Shown piece by piece: positions 41,811 through 50,018 of a stretch of DNA of 52,868 bases. Source of the stretch: a virus; IMG/VR virus record IMGVR_UViG_3300009159_006334, positions 1-52,868 of that record; one strand, given 5' to 3'. Position 1 is the stretch's first letter. The number at the start of each line of letters is the position of its first letter. The notes beneath the pieces are model-generated. The model ran no database searches. It was not told the origin of the DNA and worked only from the letters and a program-made list of their open reading frames with translations. The position numbers and the translations under genes are program-made.

Positions 41811-43583
41811 TTATTTATTTAATAACGTATTTACTAACTCTTTTAATTCGTTTATTTCTTTTTGTTGTGCCTTTACTCCTTCTATTAAGACTGGAATAAG
41901 TCTATCGTACTTTACAGCTTTAAATCCATATCCACTTGTTGTTGTAATTTGAGGTAAGATTTTTTCCACCTCTTGTGCTACAACTCCAAGATCTGCACTT
42001 CCAGCTTCATATACTATTTGCTTATCGTTCCAGTTAAAAGTATAACCGGTCAATTGTGTAATTAAACTTAATGGATTTTCAATTGCTAACAAATTATCTT
42101 TTAAAGTTCTATCAGAAGTATTGTAAGCAACTACGTCACCGCTTGAGTTTATAGTTGAACCAGAAATTATACCGGTTGCAAGTACACTTGCAAAAGTAAC
42201 TGCCGAGTTTGTTGCTACTGCTTGACCGATTGATATTGTTCTAGCTGCTGAACCATTATATGTTGTTCCTGAATCAAGGCTTATACCCGTTCCAACTGTT
42301 AATGCATTTGTTACTGAGCCTGCACTTGTAGCATTAGTAGAGTTTACTGCGTAAGATGCACTAACTGCATAAGATGCAGATAGAGCATATGAAGCACTAG
42401 TTGAACTTGGTGCATAAGATGCACTAACTGCATAAGATGCAGATAAGGCATAAGATGAACTTATTGCATTTGAAATAAGTCCTGATCCAGAATGATATGA
42501 TGCACTAACTGCGTATGATGAACTTAAAGCGTAAGATGAACTTACTGCATTAGTTGAGTTTACTGCATAAGATGAACTTACGGCATATGAAGAGCTTAGA
42601 GCATAAGATGAACTTACGGCATATGAAGAACTTAAAGCTTGAGCTGCGTAAGAAGCAGTTCCTAATAAGCTTCCAGTAAAGCCGCCTGTTGATGTAGTGC
42701 TATTAGATATAGTCAAGGATCCAGTTACTGAAACACTACCTGTAAACTGATGTGTGTTAGTCATTAAACTACCATTAACACTAGAACCTGTAATATATTC
42801 AGTAGAAGCTGTTACGTACTGTACGTTTAGCGTTTGAGCTGTAAGAGTACTGTTAACTAAAATATTTGAAGCAGTAAAGTTAGTTGCAAAAGATGCTGTT
42901 GCTGCATTAGTTGCATTTACGGAATAAGATGAACTTACTGCGTATGAGCTACTTAAAGCATAAGATGCACTAGTTGAACTTGGTGCATAAGAAGAACTTA
43001 CAGAGTAAGATGAACTTACGGCATATGAAGAGCTTAGAGCATAAGATGAGCTTATAGTACTCGTACCCGAGCCGGTAGCTACTGTTATATTGAATGTTGT
43101 TCCGTCTCCTTCTGTAAAAGTAATTACGTTATTAGATACTGATGCTGTATATAGGTTTGTTGTAGCTAATGAACTAGTTAGGGCATATGATGAACTTAAG
43201 GCATAAGATGCAGAAGTAGCAGAAGGAGCGTATGAAGAACTTACTGCGTATGAAGAACTTACTGCGTATGAAGCTGATAAGGCATAAGATGCAGAAGTAG
43301 CAGAAGGAGCGTATGAAGAACTTACTGCGTATGAAGAGCTTAATGCATAGGAAGCACTAGTTGAACTTGGTGCATATGAAGCACTAACAGCATAAGATGC
43401 AGATAAAGCATAAGATGCAGATACTGCATTTGTAATAGAACCAGTTATACCTCCAGTAATAGAGCCGTTCACAGCTAGACTGCCTGTAATAGTAATAGGT
43501 CCATTTAAAATAGTGCTCCCTGTAACTGTAAGAGAGCCACTTACTGATAGCGATCCGGTTGCTATGCCACTGTCTATAATCAT
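41811..43583 (-). CDS. Tail fibre with SYA hexapeptide repeats and C-terminal S74 autoprocessing chaperone
   Basis: The 590-residue protein opens with short GSLTVTGS-type strands. It then carries long runs of a six-residue repeat, consensus [A/S]-S-Y-A-[L/V/P]-S, broken by a unique NNVITFTEGDGTTFNITVA module. The last 100 residues are an S74 intramolecular chaperone. SDRTLKDNL (from about residue 490) holds the catalytic Ser and Lys, followed by TGYTFNWND and LGVVAQEVEKILPQ, and a terminal coiled coil KAQQKEINELKELVNTLL. The chaperone should trimerise the fibre and cut itself off before the Ser. A TATTTATA motif lies 17 nt upstream. Confidence 0.88.
   Translation of the reverse strand: MIIDSGIATGSLSVSGSLTVTGSTILNGPITITGSLAVNGSITGGITGSITNAVSASYALSASYAVSASYAPSSTSASYALSSSYAVSSSYAPSATSASYALSASYAVSSSYAVSSSYAPSATSASYALSSSYALTSSLATTNLYTASVSNNVITFTEGDGTTFNITVATGSGTSTISSSYALSSSYAVSSSYSVSSSYAPSSTSASYALSSSYAVSSSYSVNATNAATASFATNFTASNILVNSTLTAQTLNVQYVTASTEYITGSSVNGSLMTNTHQFTGSVSVTGSLTISNSTTSTGGFTGSLLGTASYAAQALSSSYAVSSSYALSSSYAVSSSYAVNSTNAVSSSYALSSSYAVSASYHSGSGLISNAISSSYALSASYAVSASYAPSSTSASYALSASYAVSASYAVNSTNATSAGSVTNALTVGTGISLDSGTTYNGSAARTISIGQAVATNSAVTFASVLATGIISGSTINSSGDVVAYNTSDRTLKDNLLAIENPLSLITQLTGYTFNWNDKQIVYEAGSADLGVVAQEVEKILPQITTTSGYGFKAVKYDRLIPVLIEGVKAQQKEINELKELVNTLLNK
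43058..43180 (-). repeat. Near-identical DNA block shared with 45984-46104
   Basis: The stretch encoding the VITFTEGDGTTF module of the S74 fibre gene is nearly identical at DNA level to 45984-46104 in the 594-residue fibre gene, with roughly ten differences seen by eye. Flanking SYA repeats differ more, suggesting recent recombination between fibre genes. Confidence 0.75.
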
Positions 43584-43600
43584 TGTTGAATGTTATTTGT

Positions 43601-43608
43601 TATAAATA
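43601..43608 (-). promoter_or_regulatory. Putative late promoter (TATTTATA) of the S74 fibre gene
   Basis: The minus strand reads GATATTTATAACAAATAAC, 17 nt before the ATG at 43583. The GATATTTATA core is identical to those before the tube and Hint genes. Confidence 0.45.
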
Positions 43609-43633
43609 TCATGAAGCTTAATTAAATTTTCAA

Positions 43634-44383
43634 TTAAACTACCCTAGCATATCCTGCTACTGCATTGGAGAATGTTACTGTTGTTACGTTATTGCTTGTT
43701 CCAGTAATAGATTGAGGTATGAAAACTAAGTTATTAGTATCATATATCTGCACTAGGGGATATTGGTTGTTTAAATTATGAGTTATTGTCCAAGTTGTTG
43801 AAGGCGTAACTTGTTGAAAATTAAAACCAACAGTGCTTGCGTAAGAAGCTGTTACTGCATAAGAACTACTTACTGCATAAGAAGCGCTTACTGCTGACGA
43901 AATAGAGCCGCTAAAATAAGATGCTGTTTGTGCATAAGATGCTGAAGTAGCTGTAGCTGCATAAGATGCAGATGCTACAGTTTGAGAAACTATTCCACTT
44001 CCTTTTGAAATAATAGCATAGCCAGCTTGCGCTGTAGAAAATGTAATTGTAGTTACGTTTACATTTGTTGATGTTATTGATGCTGGAATTAATTGATTAT
44101 ATCCAGAATTATATACGTTTACAAGAGGTGTAAGTGTATTTAGACCATGAGTAATGGTCCAGGTAGTAGCTCCAGGACTTTGTGTAAAAGTGTATCCTTG
44201 ATCAGGAAAAGCAAAAGCAAATGATGCAGTTGAGGCGTATGATGCACTTAAAACTTGTGAAGCAAAAGAAGCGGTTCCAAATAGAGATCCGGTAATTCCT
44301 TGTAATACGTTTAATGAACCAGTGATTTGTACATCACTTAAAGAATTTATACCGTATCTAGCGACGAATTGATTAACTGCCAT
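43634..44383 (-). CDS. Modular fibre-like protein with two beta repeats
   Basis: The 249-residue protein starts MAVNQFVARYGINSLSDVQ, an N-terminus shared with 44615-46399 and thus a likely virion attachment module. It contains SYA repeats and two copies of a roughly 70-residue unit, TTWTITHGLNTLTPLVNVY and TTWTITHNLNNQYPLVQIY. Each unit ends with a VTTITF- or VTTVTF-type strand and AGYA. The same unit occurs once in 46487-47773. A collar or fibre subunit with repeated beta modules is likely. Confidence 0.75.
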   Translation of the reverse strand: MAVNQFVARYGINSLSDVQITGSLNVLQGITGSLFGTASFASQVLSASYASTASFAFAFPDQGYTFTQSPGATTWTITHGLNTLTPLVNVYNSGYNQLIPASITSTNVNVTTITFSTAQAGYAIISKGSGIVSQTVASASYAATATSASYAQTASYFSGSISSAVSASYAVSSSYAVTASYASTVGFNFQQVTPSTTWTITHNLNNQYPLVQIYDTNNLVFIPQSITGTSNNVTTVTFSNAVAGYARVV

Positions 44384-44437
44384 TTATCTTTTGCTTCAGT
44401 TCACTATCCCTAAAGCTGGGGTTTGCCTTTTAAAAAA

Positions 44438-44611
44438 TTATAACTCAACTACTCTATAAGTTCTACCAGTAGGATCTGCTTGTTGCAATTCAAAAGCTTT
44501 TGCTTCTGCTTGTGTCTTAATACGATAATCGTAAATTGGATCGTCAGGATTTAACTGAGCTACCCAAATCATATCGTTTCCTGGTAAAAATTGCATTTGT
44601 ACTTGATACAT
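44438..44611 (-). CDS. Small conserved phage protein (57 aa)
   Basis: A 57-codon frame starts MYQVQMQFLPGNDMIWVAQL and has a KTQAEAKAFELQQADPTGR segment, ending YRVVEL. It looks like a compact beta-alpha-beta fold; the ADPTGRxYRV tail is a pattern I have seen in small virion-region genes of marine phages. It lies just after the 594-residue fibre gene (3 nt) and before the 249-residue one. It fills the 230 nt gap between them. Function unknown. Confidence 0.6.
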   Translation of the reverse strand: MYQVQMQFLPGNDMIWVAQLNPDDPIYDYRIKTQAEAKAFELQQADPTGRTYRVVEL

Positions 44612-44614
44612 ATA

Positions 44615-46399
44615 TTATAAATAAGTTGCTTGTGATTTAATATTCCAACCTGAAGTATTTGTTTGTGCAAGTAATTGAACATTAGCACCTACTATTGCTG
44701 CTGACATTGTTACTGCAGTAGTTGAACCGTTATCTATTGTTGAGAAGTCTGTAAATGTTATAGCTCCGGCGTCAAATGATGCAATAACTTCTCCTACTCT
44801 TGAATTGGCTCCGTTTAGGGCAGAGTATTTGTAGAATGCTGCTGTGAAAGAACCAGTAGCTTGGTTAAAGATTATATTAGATCCTACAGCGCTAGATGAA
44901 GTACCGGCAGTTGTTATTACTGAACTACTAATTGTGAATGTAGTAGCGTAAGATGATGTTTGAGCATAAGATGCACTTGTTGCATTTGTAGCGTAAGAAG
45001 AGCTTACTGCATATGAACCACTTAAAGCATAAGATGCAGATAAAGCATATGATGCACTAACTGCGTAAGATGCACTAATTGCGTAAGATGCAGAAGTTGA
45101 ACTTGTAGCATATGAAGCACTAACTGCGTATGAAGAACTTAAAGCATAAGATGCTGATGTTGCATTTACAGCGTAAGATGAACTAACGGCATAAGATGAA
45201 CTTAAAGCATATGAAGCACTAACTGCATATGAACTGCTTAAAGCATATGATGCACTAACTGCATTTGAAATAAGCCCTGATCCAGAATGATATGATGCAC
45301 TTACAGCATATGAAGAACTTAAAGCATAAGATGAACTTACAGAATAAGATGAACTTACTGCGTATGAAGAACTCAAAGCATAAGATGCTGAAGCTACAGA
45401 CATTGAACTTGTCTGGCTAGTTACTATTACTGGACTACCATTAACAGATAATGATCCTGTTACTGTAACAGATCCGGTAAGTTGCTGTGTGTTAGTTAAT
45501 AAGCTTCCAAATACATTTGATCCTGAACTGTATTCAGTAGAAGAGCTAATGTATTGAACGTTTAAGCTTGTTGCGGTAATAGTACCGGTAGTTAAAATAT
45601 TTGAAGCAGTAAAGTTAGTTGCAAAAGATGCTGTTACTGCGTTAGTTGCATTAACTGCATAAGAAGCAGATACTGCGTAAGATGAACTTAAAGCATAAGA
45701 TGCACTAGTTGAACTTGGTGCATAAGAAGAACTTACAGAATAAGATGAACTTACAGCATATGAACTGCTTAAAGCATAAGATGCTGATGTTGCATTGTCT
45801 GCATTGGCAGCAGTGACAGCTCTTGATGCTGTTGTTGCATTTAAAGCATAAGACGAACTTACTGCGTATGAGCTGCTTAGGGCATATGATGAACTTATTG
45901 CATTTGAGATAAGTCCTGATCCGGAATGGTATGAAGCGGATACTGCATACGAAGAACTTAAAGCATAAGATGCACTTACTGTATTCGTACCTGAACCAGT
46001 AGCTACTGTTATACTAAATGTTGTTCCGTCTCCTTCTGTGAAGGTAATTACGTTATTAGATACAGATGCTGTATATAAGTTTGTTGTAGCTAATGAACTA
46101 GTTAAAGCATAAGATGCAGATACACCATAAGAGGCACTAACTGCATAAGAACTACTTAATGCATACGATGCGCTAGTTGCATAAGATGAAGATATAGCAT
46201 AAGAAGATGTAGCAGAAGACAATGAACCTGTACCTTCGTAAGTAAATACTCCAGAGGTTGGATTGTAAGATACTACGTAGGGTTGAATTGAACTTGCTAG
46301 GTTAGCAGATATAGATCCAGATATAAGTGCCGATCCTGTTACCTGTAGGTCATTTAACGAAATTATACCGTTTCTAGCTACGAATTGGTTAGTTGCCAT
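44615..46399 (-). CDS. Large SYA-repeat fibre protein
   Basis: The 594-residue protein starts MATNQFVARNGIISLNDLQ, matching the N-terminus of 43634-44383. It is dominated by [A/S]-S-Y-A-[L/V]-S hexapeptides. The NNVITFTEGDGTTFSITVA module is shared with 41811-43583, and their DNA is nearly identical there. The C-terminal roughly 100 residues (FNQATGSFTAAFYKYSALNG) resemble the end of 46487-47773. No S74 chaperone is present, so folding may rely on another factor. A TATTTATA motif lies 31 nt upstream. Confidence 0.8.
   Translation of the reverse strand: MATNQFVARNGIISLNDLQVTGSALISGSISANLASSIQPYVVSYNPTSGVFTYEGTGSLSSATSSYAISSSYATSASYALSSSYAVSASYGVSASYALTSSLATTNLYTASVSNNVITFTEGDGTTFSITVATGSGTNTVSASYALSSSYAVSASYHSGSGLISNAISSSYALSSSYAVSSSYALNATTASRAVTAANADNATSASYALSSSYAVSSSYSVSSSYAPSSTSASYALSSSYAVSASYAVNATNAVTASFATNFTASNILTTGTITATSLNVQYISSSTEYSSGSNVFGSLLTNTQQLTGSVTVTGSLSVNGSPVIVTSQTSSMSVASASYALSSSYAVSSSYSVSSSYALSSSYAVSASYHSGSGLISNAVSASYALSSSYAVSASYALSSSYAVSSSYAVNATSASYALSSSYAVSASYATSSTSASYAISASYAVSASYALSASYALSGSYAVSSSYATNATSASYAQTSSYATTFTISSSVITTAGTSSSAVGSNIIFNQATGSFTAAFYKYSALNGANSRVGEVIASFDAGAITFTDFSTIDNGSTTAVTMSAAIVGANVQLLAQTNTSGWNIKSQATYL
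45984..46104 (-). repeat. Near-identical DNA block shared with 43058-43180
   Basis: Partner of the block at 43058-43180, located in the 594-residue fibre gene and coding for the same module in the same frame. Confidence 0.75.
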
Positions 46400-46430
46400 T
46401 TAATTATTTTTTATTTTGATTATTTCCTAT

Positions 46431-46438
46431 TATAAATA
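46431..46438 (-). promoter_or_regulatory. Putative late promoter (TATTTATA)
   Basis: The minus strand reads GACTATTTATAATAGG, 31 nt before the ATG at 46399, within the 87 nt gap between two fibre genes. No other signal is seen in the gap. Confidence 0.42.
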
Positions 46439-46486
46439 GTCTATTTTAAGACTATACGATTAACTTTTTATGTATTAATTTTTATG

Positions 46487-47773
46487 TTATACAAAGGTTG
46501 CAACCGCTCTTACTGTCCATCCTGCTGTAGGTGTAAGTATATTTAACTGAACTTGACCTCCTGTTATTACTACCGATCCTACTACACCTGAAGTATTGCC
46601 TACATCTATTGTAGAATAGTTGGTATAACTTGAAGTAGTAGAAGTCCAAACTACGTTAGCATTTTCAGATCTAGCATTTGAACCGCTATATAAAGTATAT
46701 TGGTAGAAAGCGCCTGCGAATGATCCTGTACTGGTAGCAAAGATACCGTTATTTCCTGCTGATGTAGATGGTGTATTTGAATACATCATTTGTGATCCAC
46801 CTATAGTAAATACATCTGCATGTGAAGCAGTTGCTGCTAAAGAAGCACTCGCTGCAGTTAAAGCATAAGATGCAGTAGTTGCAAAAGAAGCAGAAATAGC
46901 ACTCTGACTAGAAATACCGCTACCTTTTGATATAATAGCAAATCCAGCCTGTGCTGTTGAAAAAGTAATTCGAGTATTATTTGCATCTATAGAAGTAACA
47001 GATGCTGGAATTAATTGATTATAAGTTGAATCATATACATCTACAAGAGGTGTAAGAGTATTTAAATTATGATTAATATTCCACGTATTAGATCCAGGAC
47101 TTTGTGTAAACGGATAGCCTTGATCTGCAAATGCAGAAGCAAAAGAAGCAGTTAGTGCATAAGAAGAGCTTAGAGCTTGTAAGGCATAAGAAGCTGTAGC
47201 AGGTACATTGGCTGCATATGATGCAGATAAAGCATAAGAGGAAGAAATAGCTTGGCTAGCAGTTCCGTAAAAGGCTGAAGCTGAAATATTATATTTAGCT
47301 GTTATATCTCCTGTTACACCGCTTATTGTAAATAATGCTTCACTAGCATGATAAGCAGAAAGTATTTCAAGTACGTTATCTACATTGTATATTCCGAATT
47401 CAGTAGACTGATTATCGGCATATCTGAATACAAGAGCTGCATTTTGTGCGCCATTATTAATTATGACATTATGAGCGTCACCTATGAAGCTTGAAGTATT
47501 ATCTGTATTTACTAATACATTTTGGAATAAAGGACTAACAGAAGAAGCTGTTTGTGCTAGCTTTACATAGCTTGCAGTTTGTGCAGTTTCAATATAAGAT
47601 GCAGTAATTGCAAATAAAGCGCACGAAGAGGAAACGGCCCAAGAAGCGGTTCCGAATAAAGATCCGGTAAGTTGAGATGCGCTTACTATAGAAGCGGTTA
47701 TAGAAGAGTCTACATGAAGTTCATATAAGTTTGCTGAACTACCAGAGACAATGACTTTTTTCCAATTCGGCAT
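46487..47773 (-). CDS. Modular SYA-repeat fibre protein
   Basis: The 428-residue protein starts MPNWKKVIVSGSSANLYEL, an N-terminus shared with 48113-49927. It is a mosaic: short SYA repeats, a GDAHNVIINNGAQNAALVF strand unit, and an NTWNINHNLNTLTPLVDVY unit shared with 43634-44383. The C-terminal domain ATSTGSFAGAFYQYTLYSG is shared with 44615-46399. This shuffling of modules between neighbours is typical of rapidly evolving adhesins. A TATTTATA motif lies 84 nt upstream, in a 98 nt gap. Confidence 0.8.
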   Translation of the reverse strand: MPNWKKVIVSGSSANLYELHVDSSITASIVSASQLTGSLFGTASWAVSSSCALFAITASYIETAQTASYVKLAQTASSVSPLFQNVLVNTDNTSSFIGDAHNVIINNGAQNAALVFRYADNQSTEFGIYNVDNVLEILSAYHASEALFTISGVTGDITAKYNISASAFYGTASQAISSSYALSASYAANVPATASYALQALSSSYALTASFASAFADQGYPFTQSPGSNTWNINHNLNTLTPLVDVYDSTYNQLIPASVTSIDANNTRITFSTAQAGFAIISKGSGISSQSAISASFATTASYALTAASASLAATASHADVFTIGGSQMMYSNTPSTSAGNNGIFATSTGSFAGAFYQYTLYSGSNARSENANVVWTSTTSSYTNYSTIDVGNTSGVVGSVVITGGQVQLNILTPTAGWTVRAVATFV

Positions 47774-47857
47774 GCTAAATATTTTTTAAGTTGTGGTTAG
47801 GTACATACACTGATGCCGTGTCTATGCCTACTTCCCCATGGGGCCAACAACATTTCA

Positions 47858-47865
47858 TATAAATA
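47858..47865 (-). promoter_or_regulatory. Putative late promoter (TATTTATA) with longer leader
   Basis: The minus strand reads CCTATTTATATGAAATG. It is 84 nt from the next annotated start (47773), much farther than at other sites. The leader contains a CCCCATGGGG palindrome (47834-47843), unusual in this AT-rich sequence. Confidence 0.35.
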
Positions 47866-47871
47866 GGTAAC

Positions 47872-48120
47872 TTACTGGTTTAAACTGATGTAGTACTGCT
47901 GTAATTTATATACTAAATTAAAAATTTTTTCTACGTGTTCTCCTTTAAAGTTTGTGTCTTTAATAAGGACCAGGATTAATTCAATTTCACCTTTAGAAAG
48001 GGGAGGTATATTAGTAGGAATATTAGAAAGAGGAGCTTTTGATGGCTCCTCTTCTTTATTTCCAGTGATATGTTTTGATGTGAAAGCCATAACTAATTTA
48101 TTTTTTAAGCGATTAAGCAT
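47872..48120 (-). CDS. Small hypothetical protein of the fibre block
   Basis: The 82-residue protein has a basic N-terminus (MLNRLKNKLVMAFTSKHITG), a Pro/Ser linker (APLSNIPTNIPPLSKGE) and a C-terminal helix pair (IELILVLIKDTNFKG and VEKIFNLVYKLQQYY). The C-terminal part resembles small helical phage proteins of unknown function. It overlaps the end of the large fibre gene by 8 nt, so it is expressed with it. A structural partner or fibre chaperone is possible. Confidence 0.6.
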   Translation of the reverse strand: MLNRLKNKLVMAFTSKHITGNKEEEPSKAPLSNIPTNIPPLSKGEIELILVLIKDTNFKGEHVEKIFNLVYKLQQYYISLNQ

Positions 48121-49927
48121 AAATGTAAATATCTCCTGAAGTAGTATCTACCCATGTATTACCTTGACCTAATCCTGTACCTCCAAATTGTGGAACTGCA
48201 GCGCCTGGTGCTGTATTAGTGATTACAGTTGTGTTAGCATATTCAGAAGCTGCTGCTGTAGTAGCCTCTGGTAAGACATTAACTGCTACTGCAAAACGGC
48301 CGTATAATCCATCAGTTCCAGTTGTAGTGCCTGCTGTTTCTAAGAAGAATGCTGATCCTGAGTTAGCAGCGTTACCTGTATTAATTATAATACCTGAATC
48401 TTGGAATGTAGCAGAACCAGAGTTTAATAAGATAAACTGGTCTTTAATTGATAGGTTGTCAACATTTTGGAATGAAGCAGTACCTTGTACAGTTAAGTTA
48501 CCTTGCATTACCACATTATCGTGGAATGTAGAAGCACCAGTTACATATAAACCGCCAGCTTGAATTAATACACCGCCTGCATTATTAATTGTTACATTTT
48601 CTAGATCTGTAATTGAAGAATTTGCAAAGGCAGCTCCTGTCCATTTTGTAACTGAACCAGAAGTTAAATTGCCTGATCCTGTTACTGCGGCTGCATAAGA
48701 TGCACTTAATGCTTGAGAAGCACTTGTTGCACTTTCTGCATAAGATGCACTTAATGCGTAAGATGCACTTAATGCATAAGATGCGCTAGTTGCAGAATCT
48801 GCAGTTGATGCATTGCCAGCATAAGATGCAGATGTTGCACTAGTTGCATAAGATGCACTTGTAGCTGAATCAGCTGTAGATGCATTCAAAGCATAAGATG
48901 CACTTAAAGCATAAGATGCACTTGTTGCGCTATCTGCTGTAGATGCATTTAAAGCATAAGATGCACTTAAAGCATAAGATGCAGAAGTAGCATCATTTGC
49001 GTAAGACGAACTTAAAGCATAAGAAGCAGAAGTAGCATCATTTGCGTAAGAAGAACTTACTGCATATGAAGAACTTAAAGCATATGAAGAGCTTAAAGCA
49101 TATGAAGCGCTAGTTGCATAAGATGCAGAAACTGCAGCAGATGCTTCATAGGCATATGAAGAACTTAAGGCGTAAGAAGCAGACAAAGCATAAGAAGCGC
49201 TATCTGCAGTGTCTACTGCTGTTTGGTAAGTAAGTTGTCCTGTAGTATTATCATATCCTACTACAAAGCTCTTACTAACTTGAGTTAAACCTGTAAGAAA
49301 AACAGATCCTGTTTGATTAAATGAACCTGTAAATATAAAAGTATCAGCGTTAACATCAAATGCAGTACCTGTTGCGGTATTGATAGATAATGAACCGCTA
49401 ATAATTACTGCTTGATTTAATGTATTAACGTAAGATGCTGTATCTGCGTTAGAAGCAGTTACAGGAACGTTTGAAGCATAAGAAGCTGTTAAAGCATAAG
49501 ATGAACTTGTTGCACTATCTGCTTGAGAAGAACTTAAAGCATAAGATGCACTATCTGCTGTTGAAGCGTTGTTTGCATAAGATGCAGAAGTTGCAGCAGA
49601 TGCATCAAGTGCATAAGAAGCACTAGTTGCATAAGATGCAGAAGTTGCAGCAGATGCTTCAGAAGCATAAGATGCACTAACTGCGTAAGATGCTGTAGTT
49701 GCAAAAGATGCAGAATCTGCTGTAAATGATCCTGTACCTTGGTAGTACAATTGACCAGTTGTAGCATCTATACTTACGATATTAGCTTTAGGCGCATTAG
49801 TTAAGCCTTGTAAAAATACACTGCTTGAAGCATTTAATGATCCTGTTATGTTTACACTCGTATCAACGCTTAATTGATTTAACTGGGCTGAACTACCAGA
49901 GACGATGACTTTTTTCCAATTTGCCAT
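48113..49927 (-). CDS. Large SYA-repeat fibre protein
   Basis: The 604-residue protein starts MANWKKVIVSGSSAQLNQL and has TGSFNQTGSVFLTGLTQ strand units. A very long hexapeptide-repeat region (SYALSAS, ASTADSAT and ATSASYA variants) covers most of 70-430. The C-terminal domain (about 440-604) is unique: a HDNVVMQGNLTVQGTASFQ strand ladder and a FLETAGTTTGTDGLYGRFAV segment, ending TWVDTTSGDIYIYA. The last part resembles head-fibre/long-tail-fibre tip domains. Ser, Thr, Tyr and Ala make up most of the repeat region. A TATTTATT motif lies 35 nt upstream. Confidence 0.8.
   Translation of the reverse strand: MANWKKVIVSGSSAQLNQLSVDTSVNITGSLNASSSVFLQGLTNAPKANIVSIDATTGQLYYQGTGSFTADSASFATTASYAVSASYASEASAATSASYATSASYALDASAATSASYANNASTADSASYALSSSQADSATSSSYALTASYASNVPVTASNADTASYVNTLNQAVIISGSLSINTATGTAFDVNADTFIFTGSFNQTGSVFLTGLTQVSKSFVVGYDNTTGQLTYQTAVDTADSASYALSASYALSSSYAYEASAAVSASYATSASYALSSSYALSSSYAVSSSYANDATSASYALSSSYANDATSASYALSASYALNASTADSATSASYALSASYALNASTADSATSASYATSATSASYAGNASTADSATSASYALSASYALSASYAESATSASQALSASYAAAVTGSGNLTSGSVTKWTGAAFANSSITDLENVTINNAGGVLIQAGGLYVTGASTFHDNVVMQGNLTVQGTASFQNVDNLSIKDQFILLNSGSATFQDSGIIINTGNAANSGSAFFLETAGTTTGTDGLYGRFAVAVNVLPEATTAAASEYANTTVITNTAPGAAVPQFGGTGLGQGNTWVDTTSGDIYIYA
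48680..49210 (-). repeat. Degenerate 18-bp tandem repeats (coding, hexapeptide)
   Basis: This part of the 604-residue fibre gene consists of near-periodic units such as gcataagatgcacttaaa on the plus strand, one per six codons. Similar arrays occur at about 42340-42660, 42890-43420, 44940-45400 and 45640-45980 in the other fibre genes. Unit identity is high enough to promote slippage or recombination. Confidence 0.8.
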
Positions 49928-49962
49928 TTGATTTTGTTTTTTAGGGGTTTTTATTTTCCGTT

Positions 49963-49970
49963 AATAAATA
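49963..49970 (-). promoter_or_regulatory. Putative late promoter (TATTTATT) of the first large fibre gene
   Basis: The minus strand reads ACTATTTATTAACGG, 35 nt before the ATG at 49927, in the 91 nt gap after the 260-residue gene. An A-rich leader with AAAACCCC follows; no Shine-Dalgarno sequence is evident. Confidence 0.42.
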
Positions 49971-50018
49971 GTATTTTTTTCCGAAACTATAAGTTTTAAA
50001 TGAATAATTTTTAATAAT

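Noticed and set aside
43617-43640. AT-only inverted repeat after the 249-residue gene as a terminator
   Set aside because: The stem is six A/T pairs without GC or a clear U-run context; such matches are expected by chance here.
44616-44623. TATTTATA just upstream of the 57-residue gene as another late promoter
   Set aside because: It is 4 nt from the ATG and overlaps the stop of the preceding fibre gene, so it may be chance in AT-rich sequence.
48680-49210. Regular short DNA repeats that could suggest a CRISPR array or satellite
   Set aside because: The units are about 18 bp, in frame, without unique spacers, and encode SYA hexapeptides in an open fibre gene.
49534-49767. Minus-strand frame rich in Leu/Gln/His inside the large fibre gene
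   Set aside because: It is a shifted reading of the repeat region; the composition simply reflects the repeat in another frame.
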